From Symbiodinium microadriaticum (lineage: Eukaryota > Sar > Dinophyceae > Suessiales > Symbiodiniaceae): a DNA stretch of 64,000 nt. Shown here in pieces: positions 45,741 through 58,849 of the stretch; position 1 is the stretch's first letter, and each line of letters starts with the position of its first letter. The translations under genes were made by a program, and so were the position numbers. Below the pieces are notes generated by a model that searched no databases, was not told the origin of the DNA, and saw only the letters and a list, made by a program, of their open reading frames with translations. The stretch covers positions 2,148,966 through 2,212,965 of the forward strand of contig LSRX01000007.1 of NCBI GenBank assembly GCA_001939145.1, read 5' to 3'.

Positions 45741-46252
45741 AGGGTGCTGATGTCGACGGATGCTGGGAAACGCGCGACCGAGGTGAAGCAGGCCTCGGGA
45801 TTGCTTCTGCACACCTCCTACCAAGCAAGGCTTACGCTTTAGGAAATGCTCCCCAAGTTGTGCCTGCAGACAGGTCTGGCAACAGAACCTTTGCTCCGCA
45901 GCTCTGGCCGGACCGTGCGAAGAGCTAGGCAGCTCTTTGTCTTGGGATCTCTGGACAGTGGTAGGAGTCCTTTGTGGGGTTGTAGTTGTTGCATATAGGG
46001 TGCTGATGTCAACGGATGCTGGGAAATGCGCGACCAAGGTGAAGCAGGCCTCGGGATTGCTTCTGCACCCCTCCTACCAAGCAAGGCTTATATACGCTTT
46101 AGGACATGCCCCCCAAGTTGTGCCTGGAGACATGTCTGGCAGAAGAACCTTTGCTCCCCAGCTCTGGCTGGACCGTGCCAAGAGCTAGGCAGCTCTTTGT
46201 CTTGGAATCTCTGGACAGTGGTAGGAGTCCTTTGTGGGGGTCTTAATGCAAG
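45741..46252. repeat. 256-bp tandem duplication in unit B
   Basis: AGGGTGCTGATGTC starts at 45741 and again at 45997; the two copies differ by scattered substitutions. Single copy in unit A (33775). Confidence 0.85.
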
Positions 46253-47063
46253 ACTGCTCGCCGCGAAGCTTCGCAAGTCTAGCGGAAGCTGCGCACGGCC
46301 TCACGACTTCATCGCCAAGCCGTCCCTGCCCTGCTTGCGACCCCCAATCGGGCAGCACCGCCTAGAGCAGATGTTTGTCCTTGTTACTCGTCAGCCCTTG
46401 CGCGGTGTCGTGATCATCTGCGTTTTGCGACGCTTTCCTCTAGACCATGCGGAAGTAGCTGAAGCTCACAGCTTGCACGGCCCTCCCCGATGATGGCATC
46501 TTCGCTGGCCAGGCCAGGCCAAGAGGGAGGAAATGTCGCGCCCGAGAGGCTCGGCTTGATTGCAAGCCCGGAGAGGGAGTGCTGCTCAGGGTGGGGCCCA
46601 GCAACTCCTGCCGTTGGGGCTGATCGACAGTCGCTGGCGTCGGCCTGCCGTGGTGTGCTCGGGCTGACAAAGGAGGGCCTTTGGCAACTGCTTCGCGAGG
46701 GAAGGATGCTTGCATTGCTTGCGTGGGGCATGGGCGGTGGACGCTGATCGCGAACGGCCAGCTTTGGGCATCTTTTCGCATTCTTGGGCACCTGTCAGGC
46801 TGTGGCGAGGAGGAGGATCCAGGCACTGTCCAATACCGGCCCGGGTACTTCGGAGACGAGGCGAAGGTGCAGGGCCGCACCCGAAAACGTTGATTTTTCG
46901 ATACCGGAGCAGTTCCAGGCTGGTCAGAGATGCTGCGCGGAACTCCTGCCGTTTATGGCAAGAGCCGTTTTGGCCTCTGACTTAAGATGAATTCATCGTG
47001 CCTGGGGACCCAGGCCTTCGAGACATCCCACGTACGAGGCTGTTGCCCAGCGCGCCTGCTTGC

Positions 47064-49744
47064 AGCACCGTTCGGAGGCTTGCTCACACTGGCGCCTGCA
47101 TTGAAGAGTTCAAGCTACTCTTGCTGCGGCAACATGCGCCTGAGGACGAGGCAGCGTCTGACGTCCACCTGAAAAGAACTCCTCAGAATCGCGAAACGCT
47201 CTCGCCGGCCCTGATCCCTCCGACTTGCTACACTTGCCCCTAAATCAAAGCGCCAACGACAAAGAGCGTGCTGGGCTCCACGTCGGCGCTTCGCTGCTCA
47301 TGCTGGGACTGACGCGCAGCTGTTTCTGCGGGTGTTGAACAGAACACCAAAGTCGAAATGTCGGCCGCGATGCTTCATATCCGCGAGCGCCTGTAGAATC
47401 TAGCTTTCTTCTAGAAGTGGCTACCGGCCATACAGCACAACAGCACTGAAGAGTACATCAAGCTCGATGGGACATCTGGCTCCGGATAAGTCATGCAGCA
47501 TCTTGAAGAGTCTGCGGGTGTGACTGCCAGTGTCTGGTGGAATCCGAATTTGACCGCCCCGTCATGCCCGGACGGAGGACGGAAAACGACGACCATCACA
47601 GCTCCCGCTTCCAACTGAGCCGTGACAGCTCAAGGAGCTGAAGGCAAGAGGCTTCTTGAAATTCCGGCAGACATCGAACAATGCCCAAAAAGACGTGGAT
47701 AAAGCATCTACAAGCATTGGCAGGCTTTCACAGATTGCAATGTGGTGGACCTCGTGTCGCCCTTGATTGTGCTGTCAGGGCGCACAGCTAACATGTGGCT
47801 TGTGTCGGGTGCGTCCGCAACGCCCGATGCTCGTACAGGCATGTGCGATGCTTGACCGGCCATCCATGCCATGCTCCCTGCGTTTGCAGAATGCTACCGG
47901 ACGAGAGGCGGCGGAGGCGACGCACCCAACTTGCGGGTCCCGCAAGCACTGCAGGCAGAAGGCTGGCACGCCTGCCCGAGCTGGCGCTGGGGAGCAACCC
48001 TCCAAGGAACCCTTGCACATGCCGCTCCCCATGTGCCACTGCAGATGCCGGTCTCACGCAGAGCTCTTCATGAACCCTGCGCGAGTGATGGGCATCGCCC
48101 CGCCCCTTGGGTTCTATTGCAGGACCGCGAGCTCCAACAGCACCAGCAGCTGCTCGGGCATGAAGGCCGCAACGGGCCAAGCCAAGCCACTTCTCGAGCA
48201 GACCGCGGCCAAGGCACTCAGGCTCAACAATCGACTCCTGGACTCGCTCAGAGGTACCTGGTCTGCCTGGCAGCGCAGCATGCTCAGGCTGCTGCGGCTG
48301 CTGTATGAAGGGCACGACTTCATGGCGACCTCACCATCTGCAGCTACAGCTGCCCTGCGCACGAATCCAAAAATCCAAACCAATTCCGAGGGCCCAGCTT
48401 CGANAGCACCGTTCGGAGGCTTGCTCACACTGGCGCCTGCATTGAAGAGTTCAAGCTACTCTTGCTGCGGCAACATGCGCCTGAGGACGAGGCAGCGTCT
48501 GACGTCCACCTGAAAAGAACTCCTCAGAATCGCGAAACGCTCTCGCCGGCCCTGATCCCTCCGACTTGCTACACTTGCCCCTAAATCAAAGCGCCAACGA
48601 CAAAGAGCGTGCTGGGCTCCACGTCGGCGCTTCGCTGCTCATGCTGGGACTGACGCGCAGCTGTTTCTGCGGGTGTTGAACAGAACACCAAAGTCGAAAT
48701 GTCGGCCGCGATGCTTCATGTCACTTGCCGCTGCGGGACTTTCAGTTTAATCCGCGAGCGCCTTCTGATCTAGCTTTCTTCTACAAGTGGTTACCGGCCA
48801 TACAACACAACAGCACTGAAGAGTACATCCCGCTCGATGGCACATCTGGCTCCGGATAAGTCATGCAGCGTCTTGAAGAGTCTGCGGGTGTGACTGCCAT
48901 CGTCTGGTAGCATCCGAGTTTGACCGCCCCGTCATGCCTGGACGGAGGACGGAAAACGACGACCATCACAGCTCCCGCTTCCAACTGAGCCGTGACAGCT
49001 CAAGGAGCTGAAGGCAAGAGGCTTCTTGAAATTCCGGCAGACATCAAACAATGACCAAAACGACGTGGATAAAGCATCTACACGCATTGGCAGGCTTTCA
49101 CAGATTTCAAGGTGATGGACCTCGTGTCGCCCTTGATTGTGCTGTCAGGGCGGGAGCACAGCTAACAGGTGGCTTGCGTTGCGTGCGTCAGCAACACCCG
49201 ATACTCAGATACTCGTACGGGCATGTGCGATGCTTGGCCGGCCCCATGCCAAGCTCCCTGCGTTTGCAGAATGCTACCGGACGGGAGGCGGCGGAGGCGA
49301 CGCACCCAACTTGCGAGTCCCGCAAGCACTGCAGGCACAAGGCTGGGAAGAAACCCTTGCACATGCCGCTCCCCATGAGCCAGTGCAGATGCGGTCTCAC
49401 GCAGAGCTCTTCATGAATGCTGCGCAGGTGATGAGCATCGCCCCGCCCCTTGGGTTCTATTGCAGGAACGCGAGCTCCAACAGCACCAGCAGCAGCAGCA
49501 GCAGCTCGGGCATGAAGGCGGCAACGGGCCGAGCCAAGCCACTTCTCGAGCAGACCGCGGCCAAGGCACTCAGGCTCAACATCGACTCGTGGACTTGGTC
49601 AGAGGTACCTGGTCTGCCTGGCAGATGCGCAGCATGCTCAGGCTGCTGCGGCTGCTGTACGAAGGGCACGACTTCATGGCGACCTCACCATCTGCAGCTA
49701 CAGCTGCCCTGCGCACGAATCCAAAAATCCAAACCAATTCCGAG
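47064..49744. repeat. 1.34-kb tandem duplication in unit B
   Basis: 47064-48403 and 48405-49744. The first ~315 bp look identical; the copies then diverge by indels and substitutions. The N at 48404 lies exactly between them. Confidence 0.85.
48404..48404. other. Single-N contig join
   Basis: Separates the two 1.34-kb copies in unit B. Confidence 0.8.
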
Positions 49745-50106
49745 GGCCCAGCTTCAAAGCTGTTGGGTCGGGTGGAGACGCAAGATGGGCAGTGGCGTGC
49801 AGCTTCGCCCGCAGCTTCCTCATCTTGGGGTCTTTATGAGTTAAGCAACCCTACGGAGATGTTGTCCTGACGCACAGACACAAGCCCACTAGCTGAGGTC
49901 GTCGTAGACAGCTGCCATCGTCGTCGGCGCCGTGCCTCCGAAAGCTCACTTTCTCGCGGCCTGGATCCCAGGCATGAGCCGATGGCTTCTCATGCCCGAA
50001 GCACACCCTTCTCGTTTCCCGGACACGATTACACGAGAGAGTGAAGAAGGCCCGTGGTACTGGGGGTGCGGACATGCCTCACCACGAGAGAAGCTTCCGA
50101 AATCAG

Positions 50107-52250
50107 ACTGACAGGAAACCCAGAAAAAGCCTTACAAAACATGGGTCGAGTGTACTCAGTTGCCATGTCCGATGATCGTGTTTGAAGTCTTCGGCACTTA
50201 CACGGCTCTGACAACTTGGTGCCGCGGATTTAGCCCACCCAGGTGGTCTTGGGAGATGCAAGCGGTGCATTGAGAACTGTCTCGAGGCGTTGTCCACCAG
50301 ATTGCATGAGAACGATCTGCCTCCAAAGGCTGGAAATGGTAGGGTCAAACAACTGTAGCAAGGCGACAAATGAGCAAAGCCCACGACAAGCCAGGCAGCC
50401 TGTGCGCCTGCGCTTCAAAATCAACCGACAACGAGGGTAAACTGCTGCAGTTGAACAAGCAGCGCAGGTATAGCTTCAATACGTCACCTTTGGTGCAAAG
50501 ACTGTGAGCCGTTGCCAACCCTAGCTGAACCCAAACCCACGAACCCACTCACTCTCCTGAAATATGTGGACCGTGGATGGCATCTTCCATGTCAGGACCT
50601 CATTGGACGATGAGCGGCACGTCCTCCCCGGCCCTCGGGACCGCGTCGCTGTCCCCACAATTCAGATTCCCCTGGACTGTGACTTCAAAGTGCCGAACAT
50701 TCGAAGATTCATTCCCGGACCTGTATTTACCAGCCAGGTCCTTGGCAGTTCATCGCACACTTCCACGTGCCGTCGCGTGCTCACTTCGGCCGTCTCCTGC
50801 CACAAGTAACCGGCCAGGCAAGCAAGATGGTTCTATGCCTATGCTCAATGTCTGACAACACTGTTGTTTGCCCAGCAGCATTTGCGAGAAGAAGGTAAGC
50901 CTCTTTAGGACCAGCGAATGAGCGCCACAGTGTGCCGTACCCAGTAGTTGACAGTGAGCCACGCATTGCCTATACGTCTTACAAGCTTGATCGACAAGAC
51001 TTTGTGCACGCTGCAAGAAACCATGCACGCCCAGGGAGAGCTGTGCGAGAACATGTCAGTCTGCGCACGAAGTTCGACGGTTCAATGCGCGGTGTATTTT
51101 TCAAAGGCGCAATCCCAAGAACATAGAAGCTGCCTGGACGTCTCCAGACCTTTCCTAGATCATTGCGCGTGGNTTGACAGGAAGCTCAGAAAAAGCCTTA
51201 CAAAACATGGGTCGAGTGTACTCAGTTGCCATGTCCGATGATCGTGTTTGAAGTCTTCGGCTCTTACACGGCTCTGACAACTTGCTGCGGCGGCTTTAGC
51301 CCACCCAGGTGGTCTTGGGAGATGCAAGCGGTGCATTGAGAACTGTCTCGAGGCGTTGTCCACCAGATTGCGCAAGAACGATCTGCCTCCAAAGGCTGGA
51401 AAAGGTAGGGTCAAACAACTGTAGCAAGGCGACAAATGAGCAAAGCCCACTACAAACCAGGCAGCTCGTGCGCCTGCGCTTCAGAATCAACCGACAACGA
51501 GGGTAAACTGCTGCAATTGAACCAGCAGCACAGGTGTAGCTTCAATAAGTCACTTGTGGTGCAAGACTGTGAGCCGTTGCCAACCCTAGCTGAACCCAAA
51601 CCCACGAACCCACTCACTCTCCTGAAATACGTGGACCGTGGATCGCCTCTTCCATGTCAGGACCTCATTGGACGGTGAGCGGCATGTCATCCCCGGCCCT
51701 CGGGACCGCGTCGCTGTCCCAACAATTCAGATTCCCCTGGACTGTGACTTCAAAGTGCCAAACATTCGAAGATTCATTCCCGGACCTGTATTTACCAGGC
51801 AGGTCCTTGGCAGTTCATCGCACACCTCCACACGCCGTCACGTGCTCACTTCGGCCGCGGGCTATGGGCACATCAGTCTCTCCTGCCACAAGTAACCGGT
51901 TAGGCAGGCAAGACGGTTCTATGCTCAATGTCTGACAACACCGCTGTTTGCCCAGCTGCATTTGCGAGAAGAAGGTAAGCCTCTTGAGGACAAGCGAATG
52001 AGCGCCACAGTGTGCCGTACCCAGTATTTGACACTGAGCCACGCACTTCCTACACATCGCTTGACTGAGTCTTACTAACTTGATGGACAAGACTTTGTGC
52101 ACGCAGATGGATTGAGATCAGAAGCAAGAGAGAAAGTGGGAAGCCGGACAGGCTTGGGCCCGGGTGTAGAGACCATCGAGCCCACATCGTTCCGTTGGAA
52201 CTTTGCTGGACCTGCTCACCTGCCAAATCCCTGGCACACCTCATGGTTGC
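50107..52250. repeat. About 1.07-kb tandem duplication in unit B
   Basis: 50107-51021 and 51174-52110 are copies of unit A 36402-37340. The end of the first copy (51022-51172) switches to sequence like 62590-62735, so it is chimeric. Confidence 0.8.
51173..51173. other. Single-N contig join
   Basis: Separates the chimeric first copy from the second copy. Confidence 0.8.
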
Positions 52251-52297
52251 ACTGCTCAACCGTGCAAGCCGCTCAGCAGCGGCATTCTAGCTCGGTC

Positions 52298-53215
52298 GCC
52301 TGTGTGAGCCCTATGCGCCTGCTGTCAGCAAAACTAAAGCGCACAAATGCTTGGAGAAAGCAAAGGCCTGGCAAAACAAGCACCGGTTTTCAAGCGGAGC
52401 ATTCCTGGATGGTTTCGCTCTAATCAGAAGGCTGCTGTGATGAGTCCGAGTCCGTAACGGACCTGAGAAAGCACTCGGGTCTGATGCCCAACATCGGCTC
52501 GGTGAAGTCGTCAGAAGCACACCCGCCATCTGCTGTTGCACTCCAGGGCAAGCAGCTGCTGGACAGCTTGCGCCATGAATGCCCGCTGCGCAGCACGGGC
52601 ACCGCCGGCACCGCTGCCTGCCACGGGGGCTTTCTGGAGGGACATGGCCTGCAGCCGCAAACACACCCGCAGCTCCCTCTCTCTCACACGGACTCGAGTC
52701 GAACACACACGCAGCTGCTTGGCAAAATTCATGGACAGGCAGGTCCAAAGGAACGCTCATCGCTCAGCAGTGCCATTGGCGACCGAGCGAGAGCGCCTGT
52801 GTGAGCCCTATGCGCCTGCTGTCAGCAAAACTAAAGCGCACAAATGTTTGGAGAAAGCAAATGCCGGCAAAAGAAGCACTGGTTTTCAAGCGGAGCATTC
52901 CTGGATGGTTTCGCTCTAATCAGCAGGCTGCTGTGATGAGTCCGAGTCCGTAACGGACCTGAGAAAGCACTCGGGTCTGATGCCCAACATCGGCTCGGTG
53001 AAGTCGTCAGCAGCACACCCGCAATCTGCTGTTGCACTCCAGGGCAAGCAGCTGCTGGACAGCTTGCGCCATGAATGCCCGCTGCGCAGCACCGGCACCA
53101 CCGGCACCGCTGCCTGCCACAGGGGCTTTCTGGAGGGACATGGCCTGCAGCCGCAAGCACACCCGCAGCTGCTTGGCAAAATTCACGGACAGGCAGGTTT
53201 AAAGGAACGCTTCTG
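52298..53215. repeat. About 497-bp tandem duplication in unit B
   Basis: GCCTGTGTGAGCCC occurs at 52298 and 52795. Both copies run through CATCGGCTCGGTGAAGTCGT to GGACAGGCAGG. Confidence 0.8.
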
Positions 53216-55281
53216 GTGCAAGTGCCACCCATGAGTTACCCCAGGCCCTAGGCCCTGCTCAGTTCCGTGGTGAAAGTGTCGGTACGTAGGATATCAACAC
53301 ACGCCGCTTTCTCACATGCTTCCGGCTGGACGGGGGCCGTTCAGGGCAGAGCACGGATGATGCTTTGGCAACGAGGCTCGAAACCTTTCGCGAATTTTGC
53401 CTAGATGCCGAAGAAATCAAACTTGGCTCCCTTCTGATGCGAGACATTGCTGAGACACGCAGTGCACATGCGACATGCACCCGCGGCAGTTGGCAGATGT
53501 TTTCTCAAGCCACACCAGCAAATTCCTAAATGCAGGTTGGCATGCTACGTCAAGCGAGCCTGAGGCTCTCATAAAGGAAACCGACTCCCAGCGGGACGCT
53601 GCCGGCTTTTCTGCAAACCCTCGAACAGGTGGACACGAGCCACATGCCTATGCGCAACCACAGCAACGTGAACCCTCTAATGAAATCGAAGCTGCATTGC
53701 CCATTCCACTTGCGCAACCAGTACAAATTGAGTGCCGTCTGCACGCTGTACGCGAGCCTACGCTGCACAGGAGCACTCCTGGAGATCTGGAGAGGCTTAA
53801 GAATATCCGCAAAAGGGCTTGGCTGAGACGACTGGCTGCTCGCTGACGGTCAGGCATCAACTGGCAAAAGGCCGACATCTTAGGGGGTCAGATTCGGTCA
53901 GATTGTTCTTAGAATTCTGCGAGGGGAGGTCTGTCAAAACGCTAGAGCGTGGACAAAGGAAGACCGCACCAATCGATAGCGGAGCAGCCTCGCATTCATC
54001 TGCGTCCACAGGCAAAAGCAAGCTTGAAATATTGGCATCGCTCTATCACTGCCGTGCCAGATGGTGGCAATATGTTGGAGACCTGGAGTGGTGCGAGGAT
54101 GTGTGAGGAAGCCTGCACGTGGGCTTGTTCGATGTACTTCTTTTCAGCTCAAGAACCCCCCATGGTCCGCACCCAACGAACGACTCGGATTGGCAAAAGA
54201 ATTCCTGAAACATGATTCTGCAGGGGCACGCCACGCCTTGGGTACATTACTTAAGGAGGCCCCTGTAGGAGTTCTGAAACGTGATTCTGCGGGATCACCC
54301 CACCACACTACTTAAGGATGTCCTCGTGCGATCTTGGCAAGGTGCTGCCGAACATGGACGGCGGCTTGTGGCTTGAAGCTGGAGACCCAAGTGGCCAAGC
54401 TTTTGCTGGAGCAGCTGCTGCGTCTGTGGACATGCCAGGAAAGCCCACGCGGGCCTTTTCATCCAGCGCCGACAGCTTCGGGGATCGCTCTCCATCATGG
54501 CTCCTCTCCCAAGCACTGCTACCGGAAAACCATCAGTGCTTGCCTTCTAGCCTGTCTAGCCCAACGCTGCAGTAGAGAGACTACGCAGCACGTGCAAATC
54601 AATACCCAGCCAAACATGTTGAAACGCGTTGTAGCGGTGTCCATTAGGCTGTTGGGGGGGCTTGCTGGTCCGACTCGGCGGCCTTGCCTTATGAGAGTAC
54701 CCTCGACAAACATGCTCAGATGTTTCAGGAATCACGAAGTGGAGGCAGCAGTGAAGGGCAGCTGAAGCGCACAAAGCCCCGAACCAGTCGAAACCGCTGC
54801 CACCTTTTTTGGCTACTGGACTCAAGTCTAGCCAGACCACGAACCCGGAACCCCAGAATCATGCATGTGTCCTCGAAGCCACACCCCAGCCAGACTGCCC
54901 GACGAAGCCTGAAACCCTGCTAGCGCCATTTTCCCATGTCAAGCGTTCCTCGTCGGCCATGCCAAAGACCTTAGCGCAGGATTTCCCGCAAAACAAGAAC
55001 GACCCCACAACAAGCATATCCTTGGCATTGTGAGGACCCCGGCACCTCCTTGAAAGGGAGCTGGTCTAAGTGCTTCTGCAGGCGGCCTCGGGTTGCCGAA
55101 GACCTCCTCCACGGGCCGGCCTGGATCTTGGCGTTGGGGCATCTTGGGCTTGGGCAGGGTCTTGTAAGTCGTTCATGGTCAAGAGCCCCTTTGTCGTTCT
55201 AGGCAATTCCCTGATCCACAAGCAGATCCTACTGACTGTTTACTCAGAATTGCGGGCGGGAGGATCTCCGACGATTTTTAG

Positions 55282-56302
55282 GCCACCACCGATTACTGCG
55301 AGCATCAACTTGCCAAGGCCCATACAGGCTGTAAGGTCGTCGGGGTGATCGTTGTGAACGTGGCTTTGATTTGTGTGGTGGAAAGTGCATGGGAGTGGGA
55401 CCAGGCTGCTGGTGTGACCTACATGATGAGGCGGATTTCCCTCGTGTCCTACCTGGCAGAGTGGATCATTCGAGCATTCGGCCGAGAGCTAAAACTGCTC
55501 CGTGGTGGATGCTGCTGGATTTCTTTCTGATATTGGTTGGTGCCGTTGCGCTGATACCCAATCCATCCTGTGACTCCGACAGCTCATGCAACGCACTTCA
55601 GCGATGTTCGCTGATGGAGCGTCTGCTTCGTCTGTTTAAGCTAGTGCGAGTTTCAAACAGAATGGCGACACTTTAGCGCCATGTGGGTTCTCCTTGATGG
55701 GTTGATCCTTGCTTTGCCTACCATAGCGGCGGCGACTATCTTCCTCGCGATCATCTTGGCCCTTTTCGCTGGCTTGGTGAACACCGCGCTCAAGAACGAC
55801 TTGCAGGCGGTTCCCGTCCTGGGCAAACCGGTGCGTTCCCCGTGGCGATGCGTTCACTAGTCCAGTTCCCTTCTGGCGACAATCTCTCGGAGCTGTACTT
55901 TCCGCTTGTGTCGGCCAAGCCCGAGCTGTTCATGTCGACTGCGGCAGGATCGAAAGAGCCAGCAGGCAGCACAAAGGTTTCAGCACCTCCAACTTTCCAG
56001 ATCTCGCTGACCTCTTGGCCAGGAAGCTGTGTCTAAGTGACAAGGAGGAGTTCGTAAGCGCAGTGATGGACATCTACATGAACCTACATTGTTCAACCGT
56101 GGCCCCCTGTCGAGATGAAGGCGCCAGGTGGGTCACCGGAGAAGTGGGCCGAGAGGAGACCGACTTGGGGAGTTTTGCAAGGGACCAGCTCCCGCGATCA
56201 GAGCTTATCCAGAATCTCAAGAAAGCGGGGGCAAACATCGACAACAAGCTCGACCTCCTCTTGGGTCAGTTGGGTGTAGATGATGTGGCAATGTCGTTTT
56301 GA
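55282..56302 (+). pseudogene. Voltage-gated ion-channel domain, frameshifted
   Basis: After a TTTTTAG|G acceptor at 55281, frame 1 encodes an S1-S2-like pair (VIVVNVALICVVESAWEWD, then RISLVSYLAEWIIRAFGREL). A shift near 55498 moves to S3 and S4 (WWMLLDFFLILVGAVALIPN, then MERLLRLFKLVRVSNRM with spaced basic residues). Another shift at about 55676 gives an S5-like helix (LPTIAAATIFLAIILALFAG). A soluble tail (ELIQNLKKAGANIDNKLDLL) follows in a third frame to 56302. The S1-S5 order is that of the 6-TM channel superfamily; pore selectivity and family are undetermined. The S2/S3 frames abut with no room for an intron, favouring a pseudogene or sequencing indels. Confidence 0.6.
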
Positions 56303-57261
56303 ACGTGAATCCGATTTTGCGATTCATGTGCCTCAATATGCGCCGGGAAAGAACCAATTTTTGAACCCAGCTCTTCTCCTCGTCGTCTGCTGCGAGCGGA
56401 AAGAGCTGAAAGACACGGTACTCGGATTCCAGGCGCGTGAGGGTTGTCTGAATGCTTATTTCTTTTTGGCTGCTCTTCCACACCCAACTCTGCGGCTCCT
56501 TGAGGTGATGGAGTCCTGACTGCTGCGTACTAGCCATAAAAGATAAGGAGATGTAAGGAGTGTACTTTGGCAGCCCACCCTTCTTCCGCGATGTGTTCGT
56601 CAGCCGCATCCATGTTCATGCAGCTGTGTGGCCAACAGTCGGGGAAACAAAACTGCTTGAAAACTTTTGAGCCCACAAGACATGGTTCTACAAGGATTCT
56701 GTAGAGAACGTGTCGAAATGCGCCTGGCATTCCCTGACACTGCTCCGCGAATGGAGGTCAAAAAGATCGTAAACCTTGATACTACAGTACTATGTAAGCC
56801 GTAAAGAGGGGAGTTGTACAGCCCTCGAAATTTCTCTGAACCTCCAAGGAATCCCAAGAGTCGCACGCAATCCAGGGTCCCCGCATTTCGAAGCGCCCGT
56901 TCTGCCGAGCCAAGGGCCCGCAGCGCCGCTTCCTCGACCATTTGCGTGTCTCTCTCTCTCTCTGTCTCTGCCGTTGCATCCAGAGGGTCTAGCAGGCAAA
57001 TGTCTACTTCTCATCATTTTTTCACCCTTGGCATCAAAATAGCCCAAAACCTCATAATAGTAGGGTCTTTGGGCCCAAAAGCCTTAAACAAATATGAGTC
57101 CTTTGAGGGTGAGGGTTAGAGAAGGGAAGCACAAGAGGAAGGCGGAAGCCAGCTTGGACTCCGCTGGGGGATCCACCACACTCACCACACCAACCCCCCC
57201 CCAATCAATATGAGACAGGGGCACCGGACAAGGGGCAGGGGCATCCAGCATCCCCCCATCA
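56303..57261. other. No gene seen
   Basis: Downstream of the channel relic; includes a (TC)n run near 56949-56966. Confidence 0.4.
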
Positions 57262-57411
57262 GACCCTAAACCCTTGAAACGAAACCTAAGCCCCTGAACC
57301 CTAAACCCCTTTTGCATCCAGGACTCTCGCAACCAGCCGGGAAACTCCCTAAACCTCTAAACCCCTAAACCCCCATAACCCCTATAAACCCTAAACCCCT
57401 ATAAACCCTAG
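57262..57411. repeat. Interstitial telomere-like tract, C-rich on the plus strand
   Basis: Degenerate CCCTAAA repeats with many CCCCTAAA and CCCTATAAA variants. Confidence 0.75.
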
Positions 57412-57507
57412 GACTCAAGACTGGGAGACCTCGGAGCCCCAAAGGGAACCGTGGTGGCATCGGACATAAGGACAGAAGGGGCGAAGAGCGACCCAAACTA
57501 GGGCTCA

Positions 57508-57526
57508 GGGGGTTTAGGGTTTAGGG
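57508..57526. repeat. Interstitial telomere-like tract, G-rich on the plus strand
   Basis: GGGGGTTTAGGGTTTAGGG, opposite in orientation to the C-rich tract about 100 bp to the left. Confidence 0.75.
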
Positions 57527-57840
57527 CCGTCAGGCACCAAGCCTATGGCTTTCAATGTTACAGGCTACGTTTGTTTCGGGCGCATGCAAAAGTTCAAAGG
57601 TTTTAGGTTTAGTGCTTTTAGCCCTTTAATGGGATTCAGACCAGGACGGTGACATCTGCTTTAGGGTTTCCCCATGCACGCCCTAATGCTGATCCATTCC
57701 TTGATCCCCGAACTGCTTAGGTTTGACGGGTTAAGGGGTTGAGGACGTTTATGGAACCCCCCCACACACACACCCACCCACCTCCACAGACTGGGACAAG
57801 CCAGGGAAGGCAACGTAACGTAGTTGTAGAGTCGTAGAGT

Positions 57841-58149
57841 TCATGTCGGTTGCTTTTGGGTTTGAAGATTGGCGAAGGGGTTGGCAAACGAGACGCAAAG
57901 TCGAACCACGGCCAGGGAATCACGGAGTATTGCTGGTGGCAGTGCTTGCAGCCGAGCTTCGTAGTCTGCAAACTGAATCCGCACTTCAGCGCCAGGAGAG
58001 CCTGGGCTTCTCGGAGCTTCTGTGAATCCAGGTCTCAAGATATCCGCGTGCGAAGATGACAGTAAAAGTAAATGTGAGTTGAAGTGTGCTGCCTTCACAT
58101 CGCCAGCTTCACCTGCTTCCATTCGCACGGCCTCTGAAGCCATGCTCAT
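57841..58149 (-). CDS. Hypothetical minus-strand ORF
   Basis: A frame of about 102 codons with EVRIQFADYEARLQALPPAI. Overlapping frames are similar in quality. No family recognised. Confidence 0.18.
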   Translation of the reverse strand: MSMASEAVRMEAGEAGDVKAAHFNSHLLLLSSSHADILRPGFTEAPRSPGSPGAEVRIQFADYEARLQALPPAILRDSLAVVRLCVSFANPFANLQTQKQPT

Positions 58150-58484
58150 CGCCTTGCGCAGTGGAAACGTGTTCGCAAGCTGCTACCGGCATTCGCACGT
58201 CACGCCTTTGGGCTGATAAACCGGAGCTCAGTCGCGGGTACGGGCACGGTCTGCGAAGACCAGTCTAGTCTTGCGAAGGCCCACCTTCTTGAAATCCTCC
58301 GCAAACAGGGCCACCTCATGAAGCAAGCTACAGTATTGCCGAGTTTGTGCTAGCGCTGACCAACCAATGCAATGCACCTTGGCCTGCGCCTGCAAAATGC
58401 GACTTCGCCTTGGATCGGACTTGCCATCGGTGCGCCGCTGCCGCTAGAATCTGATAATCTTTGCTACCATAGACTTTGACTCCG

Positions 58485-58541
58485 AATAAATAAATAGATA
58501 TCTATTTATATATACATATATATACATATATATATATATAC

Positions 58542-58573
<32 letters not shown>

Positions 58574-58595
58574 TATACCTATATACCTATATAGT
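58485..58595. repeat. AT/ACAT microsatellite
   Basis: Long (TA)n and TACATA runs; frames across it are artefacts. Confidence 0.95.
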
Positions 58596-58849
58596 CGCAC
58601 ATAACATAATGTGTTTAATGTATTTATACATATATCATGACAAAAACAATCATAACGGTAAACGCGCTGTGACGTGCGCTGCCGGGCAGTTTCCCGAGGC
58701 GCCGACAAGGATGCCACGGGTCGCGCCGAAGCAACGGCAAGAGGCCGCTCTGCTGCTGGCGCCTGGCCTCCGACAGAAGTGACTTAGGGTTGCAGCACTC
58801 TTGTCTAGGACAAGCCAGGCGAGGATTCGAGTACCACGTGCGCACAGTG

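Larger units (their letters stand above)
43381..55043. repeat. Tandem array unit B (11.66 kb)
   Basis: Homologous to unit A along its length but rearranged. It has four nested tandem duplications (near 45.7-46.25, 47.06-49.74, 50.1-52.2 and 52.3-53.2 kb) and lacks the unit A blocks at 38290-39550 and about 40000-40915. Two single-N joins (48404, 51173) fall inside it. Confidence 0.88.
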
